Shown here piece by piece: positions 1 through 5,769 of a stretch of 5,897 nucleotides of DNA (the stretch's first letter is position 1; each line of letters begins with the position of its first letter). The notes below the pieces were generated by a model that saw only the letters and a program-made list of their open reading frames with translations, made no database searches and was not told the DNA's origin. A program made the position numbers and the translations under genes. Source of the DNA: Pseudomonadota bacterium. GTDB lineage: Bacteria > Pseudomonadota > Alphaproteobacteria > Sphingomonadales > SMXR01. The stretch spans positions 1-5,897 of the forward strand of contig JADFFP010000089.1 in assembly GCA_022568115.1 (NCBI GenBank), read 5' to 3'.

Positions 1-1
1 G

Positions 2-880
2 GCCGAAGCGTATCCCGCGGCGCGGGCGGTTTTTGAGGAAGTTGACAGCGTTCTTGGCCAAAACCTCTCAAAGTTGATGTTTGAGGGACCGGCGGAAGAA
101 TTGATCCTGACCGAAAATTCACAGCCGGCGTTGCTGGCGGTCAGCATTGCAATTATCCGGACCCTGGAAGCCAAGGGATTTATGCTGCCCGACCTGGCGG
201 ATTATGTCGCCGGACATTCATTGGGCGAATATTCGGCCCTGACCGCCGCCGGCAGCCTGACCTTGAGCGACGCCGCGACCTTGCTGAAAAAACGCGGCCA
301 GGCGATGCAGCGTGCGGTTCCGGTCGGCGAGGGGGCGATGGCGGCCCTGCTGGGGCTTGATTTCGAGGTTGCCAGGGAAGTCGCCGAGGAAGCCGCCGAG
401 GGTCAGGTTTGCACCCCCGCCAACGACAACGCCCCGGGCCAGGTGGTGGTCTCCGGTCATAAGGGAGCGGTGATAAGGGCGATCGAGATCGCCAAGGAAA
501 AGGGCGCAAGACGGGGCCTGTTGCTGCCTGTCAGCGCGCCCTTTCATTGTCCCCTGATGGAACAGGCCGCGGAAGAAATGGGCAAAGCGCTGGCGGTTGT
601 GGATCTGCGGGCGCCCGCCATGCCGGTCATTTCCAACGTAACCGCCTGCCCGGTTAGCGATGTCGAGGAAATCCGCCACCTGCTGGTCCAGCAGATCACC
701 GGGGTTGTGCGCTGGCGGGAATCGATCCTGAGGCTTTCAGAAATCGGAGTTATCCAGCTGGTGGAATGCGGGGCCGGCAAGGTTCTTTCAGGCCTGGGCA
801 GGCGCATCGACCCCTCGCTGGGGGTTACCAATATCGAATCTCCAGATGACATGGACTATTTTATAAATAACCATATTTAA
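2..880 (+). CDS. fabD: Malonyl-CoA:ACP transacylase, 5' partial
   Basis: FabD moves malonyl from CoA to the phosphopantetheine of ACP, supplying the extender unit for cytosolic type II fatty-acid synthesis. The reading frame is open from base 2 (AEAYPAARAVFEEV...), so the gene enters from the left edge; 292 residues are visible. By alignment from memory with the 309-residue E. coli protein, about 19 N-terminal residues, including the FPGQGSQ motif, lie outside. The nucleophile is the Ser of GHSLGEYSAL (visible residue 73, codon 218-220). The catalytic His is in APFHCPLM (visible residue 182, codon 545-547). The conserved Arg of the RGQAMQ segment (visible 98) and the Asn of ANDNAPGQVV (visible 143) are also present. 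These offsets match E. coli S92, R117, N162 and H201. The gene ends in TAA, 19 bases before fabG, which suggests cotranscription. No damage is seen. The family assignment is firm. Confidence 0.97.
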   Translation, partial: AEAYPAARAVFEEVDSVLGQNLSKLMFEGPAEELILTENSQPALLAVSIAIIRTLEAKGFMLPDLADYVAGHSLGEYSALTAAGSLTLSDAATLLKKRGQAMQRAVPVGEGAMAALLGLDFEVAREVAEEAAEGQVCTPANDNAPGQVVVSGHKGAVIRAIEIAKEKGARRGLLLPVSAPFHCPLMEQAAEEMGKALAVVDLRAPAMPVISNVTACPVSDVEEIRHLLVQQITGVVRWRESILRLSEIGVIQLVECGAGKVLSGLGRRIDPSLGVTNIESPDDMDYFINNHI

Positions 881-899
881 GTTTAGGAAAGAATTATAA

Positions 900-1631
900 A
901 TGTTTGATTTAAAAGACAAAAAAGCACTTGTAACAGGCACTACCGGGGCTCTGGGGGAAGCGATCGCCAGGGCTCTGGTAAAGAACGGCGCGAGCGTAGC
1001 CATTTCCGGCACCCGGATTGAACGGCTCAAGGGCCTGGCGGAACAAATAGGCGCCATCGCGATCCCCGCAAATCTTTCTTCGATGGAAGATGTTGACCGT
1101 CTGGCGGCTGAGGCGCAGCAAAGGTTAGGCGGGCTGGATATCCTGGTCAACAACGCCGGGATCACCCGTGACAGCCTGCTTGTCAGGATGTCTGAGCAGG
1201 ACTGGCAAGATGTCCTGAAAGTTAACCTGGAAGCTGCTTTCAGGCTCTCCAAGGCGTGCTTGAGGGGGATGATGAAAGCGCGTTTCGGGCGCATTATCTC
1301 GATCACCAGCATCATCGCCATTACCGGCAATCCGGGACAGGCCAATTATGCCGCCTCGAAAGCCGGGTTAATCGGCTTTTCCAAATCGCTGGCTCAGGAA
1401 GTGGCGAGCCGGGGGATCACGGTAAACTGCATTGCGCCGGGTTTTATTGAAAGCCCGATGACCGATGGCTTGAGCGACGACCAAAAGGCCAAACTGATGG
1501 CCCAAATTCCGCTTGGGCGGATGGGAACGCCTGACGAAATTGCCGCCGGCGTCCTTTATCTGGCATCGGACGAGGCTTCCTATATCACCGGTCAGACGCT
1601 CCATATCAACGGCGGTATGGCTATGATCTAG
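900..1631 (+). CDS. fabG: 3-oxoacyl-ACP reductase (SDR family)
   Basis: FabG is the NADPH-dependent reductase that converts 3-ketoacyl-ACP to 3-hydroxyacyl-ACP in the elongation cycle. The 243-residue product has the normal FabG length. The Rossmann glycine motif is TGTTGALG (residues 12-19), with Ala at the usual second Gly position. NNAG is at 84-87 and the structural Asn at 109. The catalytic Ser137, Tyr150 and Lys154 (ANYAASKAG) sit with the same 13- and 4-residue spacing as in E. coli. The segment ITGNPGQANY and the end of the protein, ITGQTLHINGGMAMI, are typical of true FabG rather than generic SDRs. The ATG is preceded by AGGA (885-888) about 11 bases upstream. The gene lies 19 bases after fabD in a strikingly AT-rich junction. 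It stops at TAG and is followed by a 224-base gap, so acpP probably also has its own promoter. Confidence 0.97.
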   Translation: MFDLKDKKALVTGTTGALGEAIARALVKNGASVAISGTRIERLKGLAEQIGAIAIPANLSSMEDVDRLAAEAQQRLGGLDILVNNAGITRDSLLVRMSEQDWQDVLKVNLEAAFRLSKACLRGMMKARFGRIISITSIIAITGNPGQANYAASKAGLIGFSKSLAQEVASRGITVNCIAPGFIESPMTDGLSDDQKAKLMAQIPLGRMGTPDEIAAGVLYLASDEASYITGQTLHINGGMAMI

Positions 1632-1674
1632 GGCCTGGACCGGGGTACCGACGAGGGCTGTGCCGCAGAAAACA

Positions 1675-1698
1675 TTGGTAATTGAGTTCAGACCCTAA
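1675..1698 (+). repeat. 24-nt motif, copy 1, upstream of acpP
   Basis: The core AATTGAGTTCAGACCCTAA lies at 1680-1698 and the similarity starts at 1675 with TTGGT. A second copy on the minus strand at 5769-5792 matches at 21 of 24 positions, and all three differences are transitions. Both copies face the gene downstream of them in the same sense. It could be a dispersed repeat or a regulatory site; the sequence does not decide. Confidence 0.55.
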
Positions 1699-1759
1699 GC
1701 GGTGTTATAAGACGTTTTGAGGTCAATGCCCGGGGGCGCTAAAAAAAACCATTCGACTG

Positions 1760-1789
1760 CTTGGCAAACCAATATAAACTGTGCTAGGA
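1760..1789 (+). promoter_or_regulatory. Candidate acpP promoter
   Basis: CTTGGCA at 1760-1766 resembles the alphaproteobacterial -35 box (CTTGAC). A poor -10 candidate, CTAGGA, follows at 1784-1789 with a 17-18 base spacer. TATAAA at 1773-1778 is a better -10 by sequence but lacks a convincing -35 partner. A promoter here is expected, because ACP is made in large excess over the fab enzymes and a 224-base gap precedes the gene. The exact boxes are uncertain. Confidence 0.35.
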
Positions 1790-1796
1790 ACGCGGC

Positions 1797-1810
1797 GAAA
1801 TTCGAATTTC
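1797..1810. promoter_or_regulatory. 14-bp perfect palindrome, candidate operator
   Basis: GAAATTCGAATTTC is a perfect 14-bp palindrome. It lies just downstream of the candidate -10 region, near where transcription of acpP would start, and 45 bases before the acpP ATG. Its position would suit a dimeric repressor. With no loop it is less suited to an RNA hairpin. No known regulator site is recognised. Confidence 0.35.
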
Positions 1811-1843
1811 CTGAGGGGCGGGATTTAACACAGAAACAAGGAC

Positions 1844-1848
1844 GAGGA
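1844..1848 (+). promoter_or_regulatory. acpP ribosome binding site
   Basis: GAGGA lies 7 bases before the ATG at 1856, inside the purine-rich stretch AAGGACGAGGA. This is a strong Shine-Dalgarno sequence at good spacing. It fixes the acpP start and fits a highly translated gene. Confidence 0.75.
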
Positions 1849-1855
1849 TTAACAG

Positions 1856-2089
1856 ATGAGTGATATTGCAGCTAGCGTTAAGAAAATTGTCGTGGAACAC
1901 CTCGGTGTCGACGAAGACAAAGTCACCGAAAGCGCCAGTTTTATTGACGATTTGGGGGCCGACAGCCTGGATACGGTTGAGCTGGTGATGGCGTTTGAAG
2001 AGGAATTCGGTATCGAAATTCCGGATGATGCGGCAGAAAAAATCCAGACCGTTAAAGACGCCATCGAATTTATTAAATCGGCCTCTTAA
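1856..2089 (+). CDS. acpP: Acyl carrier protein
   Basis: AcpP carries growing acyl chains as thioesters on a 4'-phosphopantetheine arm and shuttles them between FabD, FabG, FabF and the other synthesis enzymes in the cytosol. The 77-residue acidic product has the normal length. The modification site is Ser37 in [10 protein letters not shown] (codon 1964-1966), where holo-ACP synthase attaches the arm. The flanking helix II residues ([20 protein letters not shown]) carry the acidic surface that partner enzymes dock on. Helix I ([16 protein letters not shown]) and the C-terminal helix (TVKDAIEFI) are intact. A strong ribosome binding site 7 bases upstream supports the start. The gene has long gaps on both sides, 224 bases before and 148 after, with promoter- and terminator-like signals. 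That suggests a mainly monocistronic abundant transcript. Confidence 0.98.
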   Translation: MSDIAASVKKIVVEHLGVDEDKVTESASFIDDLGADSLDTVELVMAFEEEFGIEIPDDAAEKIQTVKDAIEFIKSAS

Positions 2090-2112
2090 CAGCCGGTTTC
2101 TGTTTTTTTATC

Positions 2113-2150
2113 ACAGGCAGCCAGCTATCGGGCGGGCTGTCTGTTTGATT
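2113..2150 (+). terminator. Candidate terminator after acpP
   Basis: ACAGGCAGCC (2113-2122) can pair with GGCTGTCTGT (2135-2144), giving a 10-bp stem with one G-T wobble and a 12-base loop. The following tract TTGATTT is only moderately T-rich. A weaker 5-bp hairpin at the stop codon (AACAG/CTGTT, 2088-2104) runs straight into TTTTT (2105-2109) and could act alone or with it. Partial termination here would explain high acpP expression relative to fabF. Confidence 0.5.
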
Positions 2151-2182
2151 TGGAGTTAATATGCTCTAAGACAATTTGTTTT

Positions 2183-2210
2183 TTGAAAAGCCGCAAAAGT
2201 CGCCTATATA
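2183..2210 (+). promoter_or_regulatory. Candidate fabF promoter
   Basis: TTGAAA (2183-2188) and TATATA (2205-2210) are separated by 16 bases, a good sigma-70-type arrangement. Transcription would start near 2217 and leave a short leader of about 20 bases before fabF. Upstream AT-rich sequence (CAATTTGTTTTTTG) could help polymerase binding. It sits just after the candidate acpP terminator, which fits fabF having its own transcript. Confidence 0.55.
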
Positions 2211-2237
2211 GAACATCTTGGAAGAGGACCGCAAGCT

Positions 2238-3506
2238 ATGAGACGTGTCGTTGTCACTGGAATGGGAATGGTCACACCACTGGCCTCGGGGGTTGAAGAG
2301 TCCTGGAAGCGCCTGATCGCAGGGGAATCGGGTCTTGGCCCCTTCACCCGCTTTGACGCCACCGGAATATCCTGCCAGGTGATTGGCGAGGTTCCTTTTG
2401 GCGACGGCAAGAACGGCACTTTCAATCCCGATGACTGGATGACCCCGAAAGAACAGCGCCGGGTCGGCTTTTTTATCCAGCTCGGGATGGCGGCGGCGGC
2501 GATGGCGGTGGAAGATGCCGGCATCGGGGACCTTTCGGAGGAAGAAAAGGTCCGCACCGGGGTCGCAATCGGCGCCGGGGTCGGCGGTCTGCCAGGGATC
2601 GAGGCGGCTTCGATTACGCTTCACGAACAAGGCCCGCGGCGCGTCAGCCCTCATTTTATTCCCAGCTGCCTGATCAACCTGGTGGCCGGCAATGTTTCAA
2701 TCAAATATGGCTTCAAGGGCCCCAACCACGCCACCGTGACGGCCTGTTCTTCAGGCGCGCATGCGATTGGCGACGCCGCCCGCATGATCGCCCTGGATGA
2801 TGCCGAGATCATGCTCGCGGGCGGGGCCGAAAGCGCGATCTGCGGGGTTGCTGTCGCCGGGTTCAGCCAGGCCCGGGCGCTCAGCACCCACTATAATGAT
2901 ACGCCCAAGCGGGCTTCCCGCCCGTGGGACAAGGGCCGTGACGGGTTTGTCATGGGCGAGGGGGCCGGCATTTTAATCCTCGAAGAGCTGGAACACGCCC
3001 AAGCCCGCGGGGCGAATATTTACGCCGAAGTGGTCGGCTATGGCATGTCGGGCGACGGCTATCACGTTACCGCGCCAGCCCCCGATGGCGGCGGCGCCTA
3101 CCGGGCGATGGAGGCGGCCCTGAAGCGCGCCGGCCTGAACCCGGCGGATATTGATTATATCAATGCTCATGGAACCTCGACGCCATTGGGCGATGAGATC
3201 GAATTTGCCGCGGTCAAGCGCCTGTTCGGCGAAGCCGCGGGCAAGCTTTCCATGTCCTCGACCAAATCCTCGATCGGGCATTTGCTGGGCGCCGCGGGGG
3301 CGGTGGAGTCGATCTTTTCGATCCTCGCCATGAACAATAATATCGCCCCGCCGACGCTCAACCTGGAAGACCTCGACGACGATTGCACCGGCATCGACCT
3401 GGTGCCCCTGAAAGCCCGGGAACGGGAAATCAAGACGGTGCTCTCCAACTCGTTCGGCTTTGGCGGCACCAATGCCTCTCTGATCTTCAAGGAGTTCGCC
3501 GAATAA
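2238..3506 (+). CDS. fabF: 3-oxoacyl-ACP synthase II (KAS II)
   Basis: FabF is the elongating condensing enzyme: it takes an acyl chain from acyl-ACP onto its active cysteine and condenses it with malonyl-ACP, releasing CO2. The 422-residue length is normal for alphaproteobacterial FabF. The thiolase-fold triad is complete: Cys170 in VTACSSGAHAIG, His311 in NAHGTSTPLGD and His348 in SSIGHLLGAAG, with the conserved Lys343 before it. The gating-loop motif NSFGFGGTN is at 404-412 near the C-terminus. The N-terminus MRRVVVTGMGMVTPL is canonical. The ATG has GAGGA (2224-2228) 9 bases upstream. The full-length FabF match and the place after acpP favour FabF over FabB, although KAS I and II are closely related. 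The gene is intact, and mltG follows after 49 bases. Confidence 0.96.
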   Translation: MRRVVVTGMGMVTPLASGVEESWKRLIAGESGLGPFTRFDATGISCQVIGEVPFGDGKNGTFNPDDWMTPKEQRRVGFFIQLGMAAAAMAVEDAGIGDLSEEEKVRTGVAIGAGVGGLPGIEAASITLHEQGPRRVSPHFIPSCLINLVAGNVSIKYGFKGPNHATVTACSSGAHAIGDAARMIALDDAEIMLAGGAESAICGVAVAGFSQARALSTHYNDTPKRASRPWDKGRDGFVMGEGAGILILEELEHAQARGANIYAEVVGYGMSGDGYHVTAPAPDGGGAYRAMEAALKRAGLNPADIDYINAHGTSTPLGDEIEFAAVKRLFGEAAGKLSMSSTKSSIGHLLGAAGAVESIFSILAMNNNIAPPTLNLEDLDDDCTGIDLVPLKAREREIKTVLSNSFGFGGTNASLIFKEFAE

Positions 3507-3555
3507 GGCGCTTTTTCTTTCATTTCAGCGGCGCCCGGGGCTATACTTACCTTTG

Positions 3556-4554
3556 ATGGCCAGCCTTAAGAAAATTCGCAAACCAGCCGTCTGGATGATC
3601 CTGCCGTCGGTGGCGTTGGCGGTCTTTCTGGCCCTGACCCTGAGCGATTTTTATTTCTTCTACCGCGCCGGCCCGGCGGCGGATGACCGGACCGTCATTA
3701 TCCCCAGCGGGGCGACCCTGAAATCGGTCGCCGCGCTTTTGGAGCGCCACGGGGTGCTGGAGGTAAAGGCGGCATTTTACTGGACCGCGCGGCTGTCCGG
3801 GGCGGCCGGGGATTTGCAGGCTGGCGAGTTCCTGATCCCGGCCGGGACCAGCCAGTCCGGGATTTTGAATATCCTGCTGACGGGAAAAACCGTCCTGCAC
3901 AAAATTACTTTCCCGGAAGGGCTGACCAGCGCTCAGGTGGCCGCTTTGCTGCTTGGGGAAGAGAAGCTGACCGGTGAGATTAAAGAGCTTCCGGGGGAGG
4001 GGACGTTGCTGCCCGAGACCTATCTTTTCGAGCGCGGCGACAGCCGCCCGGATATTCTCCGCCGCATGGCCGAAAACCGCGACAGATTGCTTGAGGATTT
4101 GTGGGCCAATTACGATTTTTCGCTGCCTTTCATGAGCATCGAGGAAGCGGTTATCCTGGCCTCGATGGTCGAAGAGGAAACCGGCATTGCTGAAGAACGT
4201 ACGCTGATCGCCGCGGTGTTTCTGAACCGGCTTAAGCGGGGCATGCGCCTGCAGTCGGACCCGACGGTGATTTACGGACTGACCGGCGGCGTGCCGCTGG
4301 GCCGCCCGATCCTTCTGTCGGAGTTGGAACAGGACACTCCCTACAACACCTATATCCACACCGGCCTGCCGCCCGGGCCAATCGCCAATCCCGGCCGGGC
4401 CGCGCTGGAAGCGGTTTTTAATCCGGCCAATTCGGATGCGCTTTATTTTGTCGCCGACGGTTCGGGCGGCCATGTCTTTGCCGATACCCTGGATCAGCAC
4501 AACAAAAACGTTCGAAAATGGCGCAGGTTCCAAAGAGAAGATTCCAGCAATTAG
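3556..4554 (+). CDS. mltG: Endolytic murein transglycosylase (YceG family)
   Basis: MltG cleaves nascent peptidoglycan strands within the chain at the periplasmic face of the inner membrane and is thought to set glycan strand length. The 332-residue product begins with a short basic cytoplasmic tail (KKIRK), then one membrane anchor at about residues 11-35. A LysM-like region follows (about 45-130, including VIIPSGATLKSVAALL and ITFPEGLTSAQVAALL). The catalytic domain has LLPETYLF, the LASMVEEETG motif whose first Glu (Glu206) corresponds to the catalytic E218 of E. coli, then RLQSDPTVIYG, TPYNTYIHTGLPPGPIANPG and LYFVADGSGGHVF. TTG at 3553 directly precedes the ATG at 3556; I chose the ATG. 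No good Shine-Dalgarno is visible, and the 49-base gap after fabF suggests readthrough from fabF. The fabF-mltG neighbourhood is usual in alphaproteobacteria. Confidence 0.94.
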   Translation: MASLKKIRKPAVWMILPSVALAVFLALTLSDFYFFYRAGPAADDRTVIIPSGATLKSVAALLERHGVLEVKAAFYWTARLSGAAGDLQAGEFLIPAGTSQSGILNILLTGKTVLHKITFPEGLTSAQVAALLLGEEKLTGEIKELPGEGTLLPETYLFERGDSRPDILRRMAENRDRLLEDLWANYDFSLPFMSIEEAVILASMVEEETGIAEERTLIAAVFLNRLKRGMRLQSDPTVIYGLTGGVPLGRPILLSELEQDTPYNTYIHTGLPPGPIANPGRAALEAVFNPANSDALYFVADGSGGHVFADTLDQHNKNVRKWRRFQREDSSN

Positions 4555-4567
4555 TCAGATGCCCGAC

Positions 4568-4592
4568 ACCGCTATCGATTTTCGATATAGGT
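4568..4592. repeat. ACC...GGT palindrome, copy 1
   Basis: ACCGCTATCGA pairs with TCGATATAGGT across a TTT loop, giving 9 of 11 pairs with a two-base internal mismatch. It starts 14 bases after the mltG stop. It resembles the hairpin at 4815-4844 in sequence, loop and right flank (GTTC), so the two are probably related copies. Confidence 0.55.
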
Positions 4593-4623
4593 TGTTCCCC
4601 GATCTTTGCCCGTCTATTACTGC

Positions 4624-4648
4624 ACCTATGTAGTCCCGCTACATAGGT
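4624..4648. repeat. ACC...GGT palindrome, copy 2
   Basis: ACCTATGTAG (4624-4633) and CTACATAGGT (4639-4648) form a perfect 10-bp stem around the loop TCCCG. There is no T-run after it, so it is not a standard terminator. It shares the ACCTATGT/ACATAGGT stem ends with the hairpin at 4815-4844. Confidence 0.65.
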
Positions 4649-4684
4649 AAGAAATCGCGGTCCGAAAAATATCATAGAGCACTC

Positions 4685-4779
4685 TGTCATTCCCGACTTC
4701 TTTTTTGTCACCCCCGCCTCCGTGTGCCTCCTAAACAAAAACAAAAATCCGGATACCCGCTCAAGCGGCGGGTATGACG
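4685..4779. repeat. REP-like unit with degenerate left end
   Basis: The right part (4749-4779) starts CCGGATACCCGC and ends GCGGGTATGACG. It forms an 8-bp stem, ATACCCGC (4753-4760) with GCGGGTAT (4768-4775). Read on the minus strand it is a GTCATACCCGC...GCGGGTATCCGG unit. To the left, TGTCATTCCCGAC (4685-4697) and TGTCACCCCCGCCTCCG (4706-4722) look like unit starts in the opposite orientation that have lost their second half. The pattern resembles the widespread proteobacterial GTCATTCCCGCG...GCGGGAATCCAG type of dispersed repeat. Confidence 0.6.
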
Positions 4780-4814
4780 CTTGGGTGTTTTCGCACCCCT
4801 CAGTTGGAAATTTC

Positions 4815-4859
4815 ACACCCTATGTCGGTTTTCGACATAGGTGTTCTTTCTTATTTTTT
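4815..4859 (+). terminator. ACC...GGT palindrome, copy 3, with T-rich tail
   Basis: A 9-bp stem (4819-4827 with 4833-4841) around GTTTT extends by three more pairs past one bulged C to 4815 and 4844. TTCTTTCTTATTTTTT follows. On the plus strand this can act as a Rho-independent terminator for transcripts from mltG, 260 bases after its stop. It is also the third member of the ACC...GGT palindrome family, so a repeat may have been co-opted. Confidence 0.45.
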
Positions 4860-4885
4860 AAAAAATCCAAAACCTACATTCTAAC

Positions 4886-4989
4886 TGTCATGCCCGCGGA
4901 GGCGGGCATCCGGTCATGGTTTCGTAGCTTAGGCGGCTGATGAAAAACCTCATTAGGCTCGCCGGATACCGGCCTACGCCGGTATGACC
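4886..4989. repeat. 104-bp REP/MITE-like unit with inverted hairpin ends
   Basis: The left end (4886-4913) starts TGTCATGCCCGC; its stem is ATGCCCGC/GCGGGCAT with loop GGAG, followed by CCGG. The right end (4962-4989) is the same layout inverted: CCGG, then ATACCGGC/GCCGGTAT with loop CTAC, then GACC. The two ends match as terminal inverted repeats over 28 bases, and bases that differ between them are changed on both sides of the stem, so each hairpin stays paired. A third small hairpin, CTGATGA/TCATTAG (4937-4956), lies between. The right end stops 12 bases before the SDR stop codon. The unit contains no ORF of its own. It resembles BIME- or MITE-type elements moved in trans. Confidence 0.6.
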
Positions 4990-5001
4990 TTTCTTTGTAA
5001 T

Positions 5002-5769
5002 TTAAGCCCGGCCGCGCATGGTGATGCGGCCAAGGATTTTAAGCGCCAGGCTGATGGGCAGGATGGTCATGGTCTTGATTAATGCCGCCATCGGCAGCGG
5101 AAAGGAAATTCGCGCCTGGTTTTTCGCCAAGCCCCGGATAATGATAGCGGCCGCCTTATCGACCTCCATAAAGAACGGCATCGAATATTCGTTCCTATCG
5201 GTAATCCGGCTCCGCACCCAGCCCGGGCAGATGACGTTGATCTCGATCCCCTTACCCTGGTAAACCGCCCGCAGCGCCTCGCCGTAAGCCCGAACCGCGT
5301 TTTTGCTGGCGGAATAGATCGGAGAGCCGGGCAGGCCGATACAGCCGGCCAGGGATGAGACGATCGCGATCTGGCCGCAGCGGCGCCCTTCAAAAATCTC
5401 CAGCGCCGGGTGGATGGTGTTGAAAACCCCGAAGACATTGACGGTGATGGTGAACTTGGCGGCCTGATCGAGGGATTTGAAATCGCCCGCCTGGACCCCG
5501 ACCCCGGCATTGGCGATCACCAGATCCAGCGGGGCGATTTTGTCCACTTCGCGGATAAAGGTTTCCATCGCCTTCTGGCCGGTGACATCCAGAACTTTGG
5601 CGATCACCCTGGCGCCCTTGGCCTGGAGCGCCCCCTTGACCGCCTCGAGGCGCTTCTTGTTGCGCCCGGTAATCGCCAGGGTGATGCCCGGGGCCGCGTA
5701 CTGTTTGGCCACTTCCTCGCCAATTCCGCTGGAGGCGCCGGTGATCAGGATATTTTTCGGGTTTTTCAT
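5002..5769 (-). CDS. Short-chain dehydrogenase/reductase, classical SDR
   Basis: This is a probable NAD(P)H-dependent oxidoreductase of unknown substrate. The 255-residue protein has the classical SDR parts: TGASSGIG (10-17), Arg36 in ITGRN (which often favours NADPH), Asp61-Val62 after the third strand, NAG (87-89), Asn111, and the catalytic Ser139, Tyr152 and Lys156 (YSASK). PGWVRS follows the sixth strand as usual. The tail (about 222-248, FPLPMAALIKTMTILPISLALKILG) is hydrophobic and amphipathic, suggesting attachment to the membrane and perhaps a lipid-like substrate; that is inference. It lacks the C-terminal signature of the FabG encoded at 900-1631, so it is not a second FabG. The gene converges on mltG. 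Its ATG (5767-5769) has no Shine-Dalgarno upstream; a 24-nt repeated motif abuts it instead. Confidence 0.88.
   Translation of the reverse strand: MKNPKNILITGASSGIGEEVAKQYAAPGITLAITGRNKKRLEAVKGALQAKGARVIAKVLDVTGQKAMETFIREVDKIAPLDLVIANAGVGVQAGDFKSLDQAAKFTITVNVFGVFNTIHPALEIFEGRRCGQIAIVSSLAGCIGLPGSPIYSASKNAVRAYGEALRAVYQGKGIEINVICPGWVRSRITDRNEYSMPFFMEVDKAAAIIIRGLAKNQARISFPLPMAALIKTMTILPISLALKILGRITMRGRA

Larger units (their letters stand above)
4555..5001. other. Gene-free stretch filled with stem-loops
   Basis: The 447 bases between the convergent mltG and SDR genes hold no credible coding sequence. Open frames across it on both strands have no recognisable protein content and run through the inverted repeats. 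About eight hairpins are present: 4568-4592, 4624-4648, 4753-4775, 4783-4798 (GGGTG/CACCC), 4815-4844, 4890-4909, 4937-4956 and 4966-4985. The region appears to be a landing site for short palindromic repeats between converging transcripts. Confidence 0.7.

Noticed and set aside
180..679. Long open frames on the minus strand opposite fabD
   Set aside because: They lie wholly inside fabD, are rich in Arg, Pro and Gly as antisense frames of GC-rich genes are, and contain no recognisable domain.
900..959. Altered FabG cofactor motif (TGTTGALG) as a sign of lost function
   Set aside because: Ala in place of the middle Gly is tolerated in functional SDRs, and the catalytic Ser-Tyr-Lys and Asn are all intact.
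3507..3533. Terminator after fabF (GGCGC ... GCGCC)
   Set aside because: The 5-bp arms enclose a loop of about 17 bases and no T-run follows, so termination between fabF and mltG is unlikely.
3547..4533. 328-codon open frame on the minus strand covering mltG
   Set aside because: It mirrors almost the whole of mltG. The plus frame has clear MltG motifs, whereas this one shows only low-complexity Gln/Arg/Gly-rich sequence.
4418..4940. Open frames crossing the gap after mltG on both strands
   Set aside because: They run through palindromic repeats, have no convincing ribosome binding site and encode nothing recognisable.
4685..4989. CRISPR array
   Set aside because: The hairpin units vary in orientation, spacing and sequence. 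There are no uniform direct repeats with equal-sized spacers.
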